Shown here in pieces: positions 12,100-24,043 of a DNA stretch of 64,000 nucleotides. Every line of letters begins with the position of its first letter. Positions within the stretch are counted from its first letter, which is position 1. A model generated the notes under the pieces. That model saw only the letters and a list, made by a program, of their open reading frames with translations, did no database searches and was not told where the DNA came from. The stretch comes from Paralithodes platypus (Eukaryota; Arthropoda; Malacostraca; Decapoda; Lithodidae): the NCBI GenBank assembly GCA_032716605.1, contig CM064519.1, positions 31,608,199 to 31,672,198 of the forward strand. Direction: 5' to 3'. A program made the translations under genes and the position numbers.

Positions 12100-12690
12100 G
12101 TAGTGTAAATTCATGACCTAATGTAGGCGTTCCATTCAGCCAAATTGTTGGCTGCGTCTTTAATTTATTTATTTATTATTTATTATTTTTATTTTGTCTT
12201 GAACTAAGCTCTTAGACGTCTTTCTGGACCACAACTTCAAACCCCCTTCACCCATGCAGCTTACAGCACGTCCCCAAGCTTGCATATCCCCAGCCCTTGA
12301 AGTGTGGAAGGTTTTGCATGGTTAGAAGCGGTCGTAGTTCTCTCAACTATCTTCCTTTGCAAGTCTTATTGAGTCAAATTAAGCTAGTTTTTAAATATAG
12401 AAAAACAATCACTGGCTAGGTGTGCACCAACGTTCAGAACCAAAGATTTCCAATTTTCCATTGCTATATCGACATTGGCTTAACCTAATAGATTGTATAT
12501 AATCATGTCAAATCAATAGAATACCATCAATGCATCAAATGTTATACGTAACATACGAGTAAATATATTTACCACCTCACTGTAGTCAGATTTCCAAGAA
12601 GATGTATACTGATAAGTAAATAATTATATACAGTTCACTTCCATTTAAAAACACTATATAGGTCTTGTGTCGCTACCCTTGTTGTTTCTT
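12100..12690. other. No feature recognised
   Basis: A/T-rich unique-looking sequence without coding or structural support. Confidence 0.45.
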
Positions 12691-12699
12691 GTTTATAGT

Positions 12700-12912
12700 A
12701 TTTTTTTAAAGGAACCCATTTACGTATTGTGAAAAGTCTGTCATCCTTCGGTATGTTGTGGGGGTGAGTAAATTAAGTGAGTAAAAGTATTCGGTGACTA
12801 AACAAGTCTTGTATATTTATCTTTGTCGCTATTATCATTTAAAGACCTCCCTTTACGTATTGTGAAAAGTCTGTTATCCTTCGGTATATTGTGGGGGGGG
12901 GGGTGTAATTAA
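12700..12912. repeat. Diverged direct duplication, ~136-bp spacing
   Basis: TTTACGTATTGTGAAAAGTC followed by CCTTCGGTATGTTGTGGGGG occurs near 12720 and again near 12854 with a few substitutions. The second copy has an expanded G-run. Confidence 0.75.
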
Positions 12913-13100
12913 AGTGAGAACAATACATTTATATAATGGATATATGCTTTTCATAATACTAGTTACTAGCCCCAAACGCGCGTGCAACTGTGGCGTTCAA
13001 CCATGCTGCACATTTGTTATTGATGTACATCTTTAGTTTTCCCTTCTGTTCCTGTGTACCCATTCTTAACCTACTCAACATATGAAACCCCCCCCCCCCC

Positions 13101-13477
13101 TTAAGGGGACATGGGCCGGTTTTCTGGACCACTTTCTCCCTCATGTTTAGCCCCATTAATTTTCAGATGTTAAGATGTTTGCCCCATTAGTTAGTCGATT
13201 TTAAGACTTTTCGACCCATTTCTTCGTCAATATTTAGACCTTTAGTGCTATTTAGGTGTCAATTTTTTCCCTGGCGAACGATAGTGAGACTGTAATGTTG
13301 GGAGAACCGGCCTTCGGCCTGGACATTTTTCTACTGAAAAATTTACAAATTAATGTAGAAGGGGGATCTGATGGATGTTTTTTTTTTAATTTGATGGAGG
13401 TCTAGGGAGGTAACTAGAAAGTTAATGAATAGGCCTACATGCAAAAATCGTCCAAAAAGTGAACCATCCCCCCTTAA
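13101..13477. mobile_element. TTAAGGGG MITE family, complete copy
   Basis: Bounded by TTAAGGGGACATGGG on the left and CCATCCCCCCTTAA on the right, consistent with a TTAA-target element with short G-run TIRs (piggyBac- or Kolobok-type targeting is inference). The core has GGCGAACGATAGTGAG and a hairpin around CCGGCCTTCGGCCTGGACA. It abuts the next MITE and shares its TTAA. Other copies lie near 23709, 24040, 25311, 42842, 46449 and 53116. Confidence 0.75.
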
Positions 13478-13708
13478 CTCTCTCCGACATATGACGCGAA
13501 TTTGAGCCTATTAGGGATACTTTAAAGCCTTTGTTACCATCAGGGGTATATAGAAACATTTAGTTTAGTTATTTCAACCTCTGCAGTTGTCTTTGAGTTA
13601 GCTGTGGGCAGAAAACTAATTTTGGAGAGGTAATTATAAGAGTGAGAGAACTCTATTTCTTATTGCTAATCTGGCAACCTCTGCGTCATATGTGCGTGAA
13701 AGGGTTAA
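13474..13708. mobile_element. Second TTAA-bounded MITE family, copy 1
   Basis: It begins TTAACTCTCTCCGACATATG and ends with the imperfect inverse (ATATGTGCGTGAAAGGGTTA then A). The inner ACGC next to ATATG is mirrored. The same element lies inverted at 49094-49324, nearly full length, confirming both ends. Confidence 0.85.
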
Positions 13709-14193
13709 ATACCTTACCAACCAGTTCTTGCTACTTTCATTTCTACCTTCCTGTACCTCAACCCGGAAACATCAACCGCAGTCTATTGTTGATTGTGTCT
13801 AACTTCTCTCACGAAAGTTGACGACCTTCTCTCATTGAAACTCAAAACTCGTAAACTTAGCCTTCTGTCTGAATCATTTTATGTGTTTCATTGTTCCTTA
13901 AATTACATAATTTAACACTTAATTATTACAGTATTTTATTCAAAACATCGTCTCATGGAATAATATTTAATAGTTACCTAATATTATATAATGTTGGGCT
14001 TACTTACTGAAATTCCTACATAAAACTTCTTGGAGTAACTTCTCTATATTTACCTATTATATTGATTAGCTAAGTGTAACCTAACCTTACCCAACCTAGC
14101 GTACCTACTATATCATCTACTGTAGGTTTGTTTAATGTTGTTAACAATTCGTCTTGTTATGTGAATCATATATATAACGTACGAGTACTAAAA

Positions 14194-14288
<95 letters not shown>

Positions 14289-15885
14289 ATTTTACTGAAT
14301 AGGCTACCTGCTTGTAAAACATATTATAATATGCAAATCGATGTTATTAAGGAAGCCCTTTTCGTTATAATAAGTGATATTCAGTCAAAATTGTATCTGA
14401 CTTAATATATCACTAACCGGTATAGATTGACATCGTATTATTTTCTGCCCACAATCACTCTGTGGAGTGGTAATTATAGGTTATAAAGTCAACTCAAGTC
14501 TCCTCTCGTCTCTCTTTTCCTCCCCCTCCTCTCTTATCCCTTCTCCCTTCCCTCTAACACACAGACACACACACACACACACACACACGTAGCCCGTTCT
14601 CCCAGCTCTCTGCTTTTGTTGTCACTCTATTCATTATTCATATAGGCCCGCCATTCACCCACACCCCCTGCAGCAGCCTCCTTGCTTGAGGGAATTAGAA
14701 TGGCTGGAGGGGGGACACATGAAAGAGACAAATTTCGACACTATTCTATACTAAAATATTGGGATATATTTTCGGCGTTTCCCTTTCTATCCTTCTTCGT
14801 TTGTCAATGTGCGTGTGTGTGTGTGTATGTGTGTGTGTGTGTGTATGTGTGTGTGGAAATGGTTGAACTATGATATTATATATAATATACCGGTATATTT
14901 ATATATAAATATATTTTATCAACTGTGAAGGTCAGACGGTGCACAGAATACGCAGGCATATGGTATTAAGGAATTTATTTGTACATAGAAATATGAACGC
15001 AAATAACATATATATAATATAGTGACAATAAGAGACACTCAAGGGCACTTGAGATGTATCAAAACAGGAATATACAAAGTTGGCAATAAGCAATGCTCAG
15101 CAAAGGTACAATAAATGGAAAAAAAATGAATTACGTATGTACAATGTGTTACCCCTGGAAGACAAGTATTACATTCGTAAATTTAAGTCTCAATGGGTGT
15201 GTGGTAGCTGTAACAATAATCAAGAGTGTGTCGAGTGGGTGTTGTAGGAGCCAAATAATGTATATCATCAACTTGATCTCTTACAACATGAACAGACTCA
15301 TTCGATTAAGCTTAAGTTCTTTGATGACACATATTTAAGATAGGTTGTGTTGTGTTTTTAACCTATTGGCTGTGTTACCCCTGGTGCGACAACTTGGTCC
15401 TAAAATTGAGTTTCTCAGAATTGGACGAAAACCACATCAAAGTGTTGGAAATATTATTTATAGCCAACATTATGTATGTGTTTGCCAATAAGGTATGTGG
15501 TTATGGTGTGGTTGTGGTTGGTAGTTGAACATATGGCGCAAATAGGCACGAAAGCCGGACGTGCATCAGTGAATATGCTGAGGCCTGCATGGGAGGAAGG
15601 AGCGGATTAATTATGAAATATCTCTTTTGTCTCCCTTATAAACCAACATTATTGCACCACAAGGCATATGTGAAGAAAAAGGACCAAGAAACTATGTGTA
15701 GAGGAAGAATAGAGCAAATAAAATATACGGTTAGGTATAAGTGGGTCAGGAGTGAGAGAGAGAAGGGAGGGAGGGTGGAATATCTCCTTCATCCCTCCCC
15801 TTATCATCAAAAAGTGTTTGTAAGGTTACGACGTTTGCTCCTAGTCACTCATTCTTGTAAGTATATAGTATACAGAATACATGGG
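13709..15885. other. No gene; simple repeats
   Basis: Holds a (CT)n tract of about 95 bp (14191-14287), (AC)n (14560-14588), (GT)n with TATG interruptions (14810-14856) and AT-rich patches. The small ORFs at 14682, 15093 and 15589 show no recognisable motif, and I do not support them as genes. Confidence 0.6.
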
Positions 15886-16106
15886 ATCATAGACTACAGT
15901 AGTTCTGGACTTGCCACAAAAATGGAACTTTGTAGTAAGGGACCCAAAATTGAAGAACGAACCCCCAATTTCGAACCTCGAAACCGCAAAAATATCACAT
16001 TTTCGCTGTTTCGAGGTTCGAACTTGGGGGTTCGTTTTCCGATTATCGGTCCCTTACTGCAAGGCTCCATTTTTGTGTCAAGTCCAGAACTACTGTAGTC
16101 TATGAT
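15886..16106. mobile_element. 221-bp near-perfect palindrome (foldback MITE)
   Basis: Arms of about 107 bp (outer ends ATCATAGACTACAGTAGTTC and its inverse) differ at few positions and meet around a central loop of a few bases near 15993-16000. The inner arm reads GAACGAACCCCCAATTTCGA, mirrored as TCGAACTTGGGGGTTCG. No independent target duplication is separable because the palindrome runs to its edges. Transcripts would form a long hairpin. Confidence 0.92.
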
Positions 16107-16614
16107 GGGATATATCTGGGGTTTAGGGACGATCCCGCAGCCCTGCCATTGCCTTTATGATAATAAAAGTGTATGAGTGTGAGTGAGTGGTAAGTTTAGT
16201 ATGATGTTTGGAATTGATAGTTGCCATGCAGGCCTATTTCTGATCCAATTTGCAGCCGCTTAAGCCTGTTGGTGCAGTTTTTGTACACTTGATAATCTTG
16301 CTTCCAAAACGCTTATTGCCGTCGCCTGGAAAAACATTCCGAAATGCTGATCGCACTTCTTGGGTTAATCAATCTTTTTATTAGGGTCTATCAAGGGACT
16401 CTGAAAGCCAAAGACAAGTATAGCAAATGCGTCCGTCAAGAGGTGGTCTGACTGGGCATCGTGTGTTGGGCGTTCATCTCGTCTGAATCAATGGATGTTT
16501 GTTGCACCTTCTCTGGACTGCATTGTTGACTGGCAGTAGTGAGGGGGTCGATTTACTCCGACTAGAAGTTGGCAGAGCTGCAATTACCATTGCTGATTTT
16601 CTCAAGCTAAACAC
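16107..16614. other. No feature recognised
   Basis: Mixed-composition unique sequence. No ORF over about 60 codons and no repeat structure seen. Confidence 0.4.
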
Positions 16615-17045
16615 AAATGAGCTATTCAAGACGGGAGTTAGGGTACCTCATAACTAGAGGGGCTGACTGCAATCACGCCGGTGGCCGAGAATTTCAGGCT
16701 TACCTGAATGAGTTACTCAAGACAAGGGTTAGGTGACTGCAACCACAGTTTTGATGGAGCTACTCACATCGGTGCCGAAATAGCCAGGAATAACCCGAAT
16801 GAGCTACTTAAGACGGGGTTAGAGTATCTCACAACCAAAGTGGTCTACTGCTATTACACCACTGGCCTACGTGAATGAGTTACCCAGATGACTGCAACCA
16901 CAGTTTTGATGGAATTACTCACATCAGTGCTGGATTAGCCCGGCTTAACCCAAATTAACTACTGAAAATGGTTAAGGTACCTCACAACCAGAGAGACAAG
17001 TTCCTCATGTCAGTGGTCAAGAATCTCAGACCTTAACCTCACAGA
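16615..17045. repeat. Degenerate tandem repeat, period ~160-180 bp
   Basis: GAGCTATTCAAGACGGGAGT plus a CCTCA(T/C)AAC element recurs near 16618, 16798 and 16960 with drift. GACTGCAACCACAGTTTTGA recurs near 16735 and 16890. About two and a half units. Confidence 0.75.
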
Positions 17046-17453
17046 ATACCCAGAGAGGGAGCTATAAGTGTTAAGCTTCAAAGCTACCGTCGGTATCGTT
17101 ACCAAAGATGTCACACAATTTTTATCGTCTTTTACTGGTCGTCTTCTTCCAGGCTAGAAAGTCCCGCTGCCGTTCCTTATGCCGCTGGTTAGTAGACCGA
17201 TCTTGCCCTGGAGTCTTGGGAAATGTTGATATTATGAAAGGAAGCGGCACAGTTGGGGTGGCTCAGGGATTTCCTGGGGTTCTGGAAAGCGTGGTTTGCG
17301 TCGTTGCCTGTACTGTAGTTGCTTTTCAAGCCAGGGCAGAGCTAAGGTCACATATGACTGGGCTGTTGGCTCCATTTCCATAGAGCTTGTACTTCGTGAG
17401 GCAGAGTCCAGGATAGTGGCTATCCAGGGCATTTACACCTCCGGATTCAGCAT

Positions 17454-17504
<51 letters not shown>

Positions 17505-18328
17505 GACAGCTCTCTTATGGCGCTCTCAGGTCTCACTCTTCTCTAATGCATCTCTTTCCTTGTCTTTCCACCTACCTCCTCTCTAAGCTCCTCTCACTTT
17601 TTTTCTATTCTACACCTCTTCTTCTCTCTACCTCCTCTCTTCTCCACCTCCTCTTCTCCCATACTTTTCCACTTACCCATTCTACCTCTTCTCCTCTCCA
17701 TCTTTTCTCCTTCCCATCGTCTCTGGTGGGAGCAACAAGTGATTGTGGGGAGAGAGGACCATAACTCCTGTACTTAATGCTTCCCTCCCTCCCTTCCATA
17801 AAAAAAAAACACACCATCCGACTGATCCTGGACCGCTCTGACACGTATATTGTAGACTTTTGTGTTTCCAGTTCTGTTGTCTTAATATATCTTGTTTTTC
17901 CTGTTAAGCGATTTGTTTTGGCTATTTATATCTACGCTTCTAATTACATGTTTGCTACACACTTCATTCATTCATAAGCTCTGTAACGTATTCACATCTT
18001 CCCAAAAATCTACCCTTCAGGTCAGGTGAAGGTAGTGAGGAATATGCCTTTACAACAACACGTATATTATCTACTTTTCGAGGAGGGCTGAGAGTGGAGA
18101 AGGAGTGTTGGAAAGAGAGAAAGCTGTTGGAGTGGCTTTGTTGTGTGTGTTATTTGTCTGTATAAGTCGTTGAGGTGTTCCCCGACTGGGTGCGAGCATG
18201 TGAAACACACTATGACGTACTACCACCCACACTAAATATATCCGCCTTGGTTTGGATCGAAACCAGGTCAAGCAGATTCACACATGAACGTGCTATCTCC
18301 AAGACTGCTGTTTAGCCCCCCCCCCCCC

Positions 18329-18407
<79 letters not shown>

Positions 18408-18758
18408 CTAAATATTAAAGTAAACCCTATGCAAAAGTTCTGATCACACCTGTGTAACTCTCCAACCAGCGAGTGTGACAACATACCTCTCACCTGTGTT
18501 ACTACTCGTTATATTGTAGTCGATTTATTATGACGAGTCGAGAAATCCCAACATTCAATCTATCATAATTGAAAAAAGGACTAAAATAATTGAGCAGACT
18601 TTTCCACCATATGGTGAGAGTCAACCAAAAACTATGTGTGGATATTTACAGCAAGATTTTTCCAGTCCAAGTCTTGAATGCCAAGAGATTAGGGGATCAG
18701 AGCATTTATAATCGTCGTGAAGAGAAGACTAACAGACTTAATCAGTAAAGGGAGACTT
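17046..18758. other. No gene supported; simple repeats
   Basis: Contains (CA)n-(TA)n at 17457-17505, a CT/TTCTCC-rich pyrimidine stretch at 17520-17720, and a C-run followed by (CT)n and (TA)n at 18317-18404. Open frames near 17108-17586 run into the (CA)n(TA)n tract and carry no recognisable domain. Confidence 0.55.
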
Positions 18759-19221
18759 TCAAGATTTTTACCATAAAGTGGGGATAAACAAATCAAATTA
18801 ATCCTAGCTCATATCAACTTGGCTTTACGCTGTGATATTTGTGATTACTATAATCTTTATAGATTAAGTCACTTTTTCTAAACTAGATAATTATTCTTTT
18901 AGCTTCCTGCATTATCATCACAATCTACTTCAGGGCTTGACCACGGAATGACAAATTGATATAACAATAATTCAATATTTCAATAACTCATATTTCTATG
19001 TTCTTTTTCACTATACACACTGAATTATTGTTATATTAATATGTCATTCCGTGGGCAAGCCCTGAAGTAGATTGAGATGATAATGCAGTAAGCTATAAGA
19101 ATAATTATCTAGTTTAGAAAAAGTTACTTAATCTATAAAGATTATAGTACACAAATGTCACAGCGTAAAGCCAAGTTGGTGGGAGCTAAGAATAATTTGT
19201 GTGTTTATCCCCACTTTATGG

Positions 19222-19258
<37 letters not shown>

Positions 19259-19260
19259 GA
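18759..19260. mobile_element. 0.5-kb foldback element with long arms
   Basis: Left arm 18759-18974 and right arm 19021-19260 are inverted copies, with a 46-bp spacer. Landmarks are ACCATAAAGTGGGGATAAAC, CTTGGCTTTACGCTGTGA, CTAGATAATTATTCTT and ACTTCAGGGCTTG, each mirrored on the right. The outer end TCAAGATTTTT is answered by an A-run of about 30 and then ATCTTGA. The arms differ by scattered substitutions and small indels, so this is not an assembly fold-back of identical sequence. Confidence 0.92.
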
Positions 19261-19394
19261 TAAATGATTCAAACGGAAATAGCAAGATTCGTGGACAATG
19301 TTCACTTTGTTTTCTTGACTTCATCATTCCGGACATAAGTGTCATTCGCTAGCCATTATCCAGAACACAAAAGTTATATTTCTTGGCCCTTTCA

Positions 19395-19985
19395 GCTACA
19401 TGACGTTTTCGTTTTTTCTACATCTTATTTTTGCTAAGCCTAGACGGTTTTCTACACATTGGGAAGGACGTCTAGTAATTAATACGGTTAAATCGATCTC
19501 AAATATGCATGTACTCCCAGAGATCCATTCTAAGCTTAGTATACTTAACAATGAAACAATGTGTCATAGGATGCTGACGTCTGTATTATTTTCTATATTC
19601 TGCTAATGCTAGACGATTTCTTGCCTCTTAGGAAGGACGTCTAGTAATCAAAGGGGTTAACATATCTCAATTAACTCTTTGACTCCAACAGATCCATTCC
19701 ATTCTAAGTAATATCACCCATAATAGCCAGAATACTATGAAAAATTGCGTGATGGTATACTTCATGATTAACCCCTTCCGTACCGGCGACGTCTTTTCAA
19801 TGTTATTCTAGCTATATTTAGACGAATTTGTGAAGCTTAGGAAAGATATATGGTAGCTAAAAGGATTAATTGAGATAGTCTGTAGCCTTTTAATGGTTAG
19901 ACATCCTTCTTAAGCTGAACACAATCGTTTAATAGTTGCCAGAATGTAATGAAAAGTACGTCACCGATAAAGAGAGGGCTAAGGC
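19395..19985. mobile_element. Three adjacent palindromic MITE copies (TTAACCC type)
   Basis: Best copy at 19768-19982: TTAACCCCTTCCGTACCGGC, GACGTC, TTTAGACGAATTTGTG, then AGCTTAGGAAAGAT, mirrored by ATCCTTCTTAAGCT, AACACAATCGTTTAA and a degraded right end. Two older copies precede it (GCTAAGCCTAGACGGTTTTC near 19434 and GCTAATGCTAGACGATTTC near 19602). Relatives lie at 26487, 27032 and 35145. Non-coding. Confidence 0.75.
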
Positions 19986-20654
19986 GTGTTGGGGTGAAAA
20001 TACGAGGTGCAGAGAGCCGGGGTTGATGGAAGAGAGCCACCCGAGGAAGAGGACCATTACACTGTCTCTCAGGACTTGTTGTTTGATGCTTCATAATTGC
20101 TGCCGCAGATTAATGGGGAGGAGGGTGCGTGAAGAGTTAGTGCACTTGCTTGCTTGTGTGTGTGTGTGTGTGAAGGGTTGCGTGTGTGTGTGTGTTATTC
20201 GTTATTTTTGTTAAGGATTAAATAAGACATAAATCAGAATTGCGGCATGGATGGTTTCCTAAATTGGATACATATACAGTATTGTTGCTAATGGATGACA
20301 CTGTTCTTTTAGCTACATATAGAGAAACAAGATAACTATAATAAGAATTTCAAACCTTTTTTGGGAGTCTTATGGTATGAACATTAACTTGAGCAATTAT
20401 TATTTTTTTTTTGTAAATAGCAATGAGGAATATAGGAAGCCCATCCATACTATGTGTACTTGGGGGAGTCTTCTCATTGGTGATGGGTCCACGTCTTTTG
20501 CTATTAAAGTACGGACATGCCCAAATGAAAATGTGTCATGTCCTAAAATTCAGCATTAATGTCTACCAAACTAAATGATTGTGAGTCTTGGCGCAATGGC
20601 CAAACAACATGCAATACTGTATAGTTGTGTGTGTGTAAGTGTGAGAGTCCGAGT
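19986..20654. other. No gene supported
   Basis: Includes short GT runs (20154-20195) and a T-run near 20401. Small ORFs are unsupported. Confidence 0.4.
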
Positions 20655-20925
20655 GTAGGGAGTGAGACAGTGAAGCACGGGAACGAGGTGGCTTCAGAGA
20701 TGGGGTCGTTTCGGGCCATGAGTGAGCACCGTGCCTCATGTGAAGGCAAGATGGCAGGTGCTCGTTGTACTCTACGTGCTTCACATGTCTCACTCCCTAG
20801 ACTGGAACAAGACCTCACGGGCTTCACTGTTCATTGTAAAGCGGTGAATGTTAAGGCTCTCAGCCTATGCCCGAGAGGAAGTAAGTTGGAATATAGAAAA
20901 AAAATAAAAAAATAAATAAAATGGT
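20655..20925 (+). mobile_element. A-tailed SINE-like repeat, copy 1
   Basis: Shares blocks with 26568-26770: GTGAGACAGTGAAGCAC, CATGTCTCACTCCC, CCTCACGGGCTTCACTGT, GGCTCTCAGCCT and AAGTTGGAATATAGAAAAAA, followed by an A-rich tail. This copy has about 60 bp more in the middle. No protein motif. Origin unknown; the A tail suggests retroposition. Confidence 0.65.
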
Positions 20926-21113
20926 GTATAACACAATCATTGGGTGTTCGGAATACTACACGTAATAACTTATACATGGTTGAGTTGAGATTGTCTCATT
21001 GCGTTCTCTGATCACTGCCATGCAGCGGAAATATTATTACAATGCATGGAGGGAAAGGCGCGATATGGAAAATTACCCTCTTGCTTAAGCAATTAGCGAC
21101 ACTTTGAGTAACA

Positions 21114-21162
<49 letters not shown>

Positions 21163-21164
21163 AA

Positions 21165-22096
21165 TTTAGAGATTGAACGAATATCAATTTTCACTATTTG
21201 CGAATACGAATACGAATACGATTTTTTGTTTGTAAAATTCGCGAATACGAATACGAATAGCGAATATTTCAATCCTTATTTCATTCCTTATTTCATCCTT
21301 CAAGAACTGGTAATTATTGTTATGTCACCAACAAACGTTAATGAAATTACTAAGAAATTAATTACCAGAAGTTAATGACGATGTGAATGTGTAATTTCTT
21401 AAATATCATAAATGAACTGCATGAATTAATGTTTAATAATTATATTGTAAGAGTTCAGCCATAGAAAATTGAATAATTCAAATTATATCCATTCAATTTT
21501 CTATGTTTCCAGTCCTCAGTCCCAATGTTGCCGCTTGTTTGGTACTAAAGTACCAGATTTGGTACATTTGACTCTCTCAAGTACATTTTATACATTTTCC
21601 AATAAAATAGTCCATATCTGGTACTAAATACGAAATCAGTGAGGAAATATGATGGAATATATTTTAGTGACATGCTATTACATTGGATATGTCTGAAATG
21701 GCAATATTTCGACGGTTCAAATGTCCAGGTACAGCACACGTTCGTTTACCGGGCAGTGGATCCACTTTAGAATAATTTGGTAGGACTACTTTTCACTAGT
21801 TTGATCTGGTACTAATAAATATAGTTAAGTAGCAACACTGCTCAGTCCTCCTTCATTCCACTTTAGCGGCCCCAACGCACATCTACACTGTTATTTTATT
21901 CGTTTGTGTTAACTTTAAAATTTAATATTTAAAATGTTTGTATATATTCTATTGGTTTCGTGAACTTATTCGCATAATTATTTGCAAATAGTTATGAATG
22001 GAAATGCGAATACGAATACGAATACGAATATTGAAAACATAGCGAATATTCGGACATACGAATACGAAACGAATATTCGGTCCATCTCTAAATTGT
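21165..22096. mobile_element. Non-autonomous TIR element with GAATAC sub-terminal arrays
   Basis: Ends: TTTAGAGATTGAACGAATAT on the left, answered inversely on the right (CGAATATTCGGTCCATCTCT then A). Just inside each end are clusters of (GAATAC)n and CGAATATT words. The TIR style resembles many non-autonomous hAT elements (family knowledge). It sits between two (AT)n tracts (21116-21164 and 22106-22146), so a target duplication cannot be read. The interior has no transposase. It includes a perfect 15-bp hairpin stem at 21460-21505. Confidence 0.75.
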
Positions 22097-22102
22097 TATT
22101 AT

Positions 22103-22146
<44 letters not shown>

Positions 22147-22864
22147 TGTATATATTGACTAAGTCTACTGATACAGGAGATTGGTCTATAGGAGAGTGTG
22201 AGATGCGTAAATGAGAAGTACCGTAGTGGTGGTGGCAATATTGTCAGTGCATTTTTTTTTTTTTTTTAAAGGTTTGGTCATGAGGGTTACTTGATGAATG
22301 ACAGAGATAAATATTGATGATACCGGTACTGGTAGCGTTGGTATTACCAAGGCTATTCTTGTACCGGGTGAGTTGGTATAGGTAGCACCAACGAACTTGA
22401 CAATAATCTTGATCCCTTAACTTCTTATAACTCAAAATTAATGAAAGCAATCGGGCTGACATTTCTATCATTTGGGAAGAGTCCACCAGGAAATAGGTGA
22501 GGAAATTTACAATCAGTTTGCTCAGGGTCCTTTTGAGTTATGAAGAGGTCAGGGATCGAGATAATTGTCAAGTTCGTTGGCGTTACCTATAGTACGGAAC
22601 TGGAGGTGGTGGTAGTGAGATATTCGAGTATGAGGTAATGTATGGTGGGATGGTGGCGGCTGTGGTACTGGTGGTGGTGGGGGAGTGCGAGGCCAAACGA
22701 ATCCGCGGGGAGACCTTAAAATACCCTCACATTTCATTTCAGCCCAAAAGGGGTGACTTGTTGGAGCCAGAGATTGAGATGGATGCTTGTATTATGATTC
22801 TCGCTTGCTGTTTTTCGTATTTCGATATTTGAATCCCTTCTTCTATGATGGGAATTTTAAGGAG

Positions 22865-22900
<36 letters not shown>

Positions 22901-23296
22901 CTCTCCTTCTCCCCTTCCCCCAGGTTAACAAGTAAAGACAGTCAGTAACCAGTCCCTGACAAATGGAGCGAGGGCAGTTACCTGTGCTGAGCCGGTAATG
23001 ATGGGTGGGACGCTCTTAATTTACCTGAGCTTCCCTTAATTGATTTCTGGCCCCGGGTAACTTCCGCAGTACTCACACTCCCACAGCCAGCGTCATGACC
23101 AACAATACTAGGAGTGGAGGACGAGTAGTGTGTGTGTGTGTGTGTGTGTGCGCTATTCACAAGTGTTATTGTTATATTTTGATTTTATATAATTATTTAA
23201 TAGCATTGAACATGTGTACTTATGTGTATGCATAGTATTATTGAACCTTGGTTATAGCTTAAGTCACCCATAATTTATGGTTTTATATTAAGTGAG

Positions 23297-23328
<32 letters not shown>

Positions 23329-23708
23329 CAATTCCCTGGTTCGTTAAAAAGTATGGTATATCTACTGTAGGTAGTAAAATTATAACACGCACAGAATTAA
23401 TTCAGTTATAAAGGACAATGTAATAAAGGAAGGACCAACGTAAGTAAGAACAAGCCGAAAATGTACAAAATCAACGTACAACATAAATAATCCACATGGA
23501 TGATTATTGTCCAGTGTTCCCATATCGTCCTTTTCACTGACCCCTCACCCTTGTTCCCATGGTGGCCGCTCCCCTTTGTTGACTTCCTGACTGATCACCT
23601 GTCATCGCTCTTCAGGTGTCTTGTTGACCCAATTTTTGTGGTCATTGTCTACCTCGCTGACGTCGTGTTTGCTCGTATGGTTAATTACTGAACCCCTTTG
23701 TATTCTCT
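22147..23708. other. No gene supported; simple repeats
   Basis: Contains a T-run (22251-22267), (AT)n at 22868-22898 and 23303-23328, and (GT)n at 23131-23150. A short phrase, CAAGTTCGTTGG, is repeated in inverse order near 22390 and 22567. Small ORFs lack any recognisable domain. Confidence 0.5.
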
Positions 23709-24043
23709 TTAAGGGGAGGCTTTTAGTATGTTTCCTACTCCTCCAGCAATCTGAAAATGTCACCCCCTTGACCCCCTTTCAAGATAAATTTGTAAATTTT
23801 TCGGTAGAAAAATGTCCCGGCCGAAGGCCGGTTGCTCTTAAATTACAGGCTCGCTATCGCTCGCCAGGATAAAATCGACACCTAAATGGCACGAAATATC
23901 TTAAAATTTACAGAATGGGGCGTAAATTCTTAAAATCGCCAAACTAATGGGGCGAACGTCTTAAAATCTCAAAAGCAAGGGGGCTAGACATGAGGGAGAA
24001 AGGAATCAAGAAAAAAGTCCCTCAAGTGGATATCTCCCCTTAA
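23709..24043. mobile_element. TTAAGGGG MITE family, complete copy (inverse orientation)
   Basis: Starts TTAAGGGGAGGCTTTTAG and ends TATCTCCCCTTAA. The core has GTCCCGGCCGAAGGCCGG, CTCGCTATCGCTCGCCAGG and AATGGGGCG motifs, the inverse complement of the 13101 copy. It shares its terminal TTAA with the next copy. Confidence 0.8.

Noticed and set aside
17108..17586. Possible host gene from overlapping frames near 17.1-17.6 kb
   Set aside because: No recognisable domain, the frames run into (CA)n(TA)n, and no splice-site pattern could be supported.
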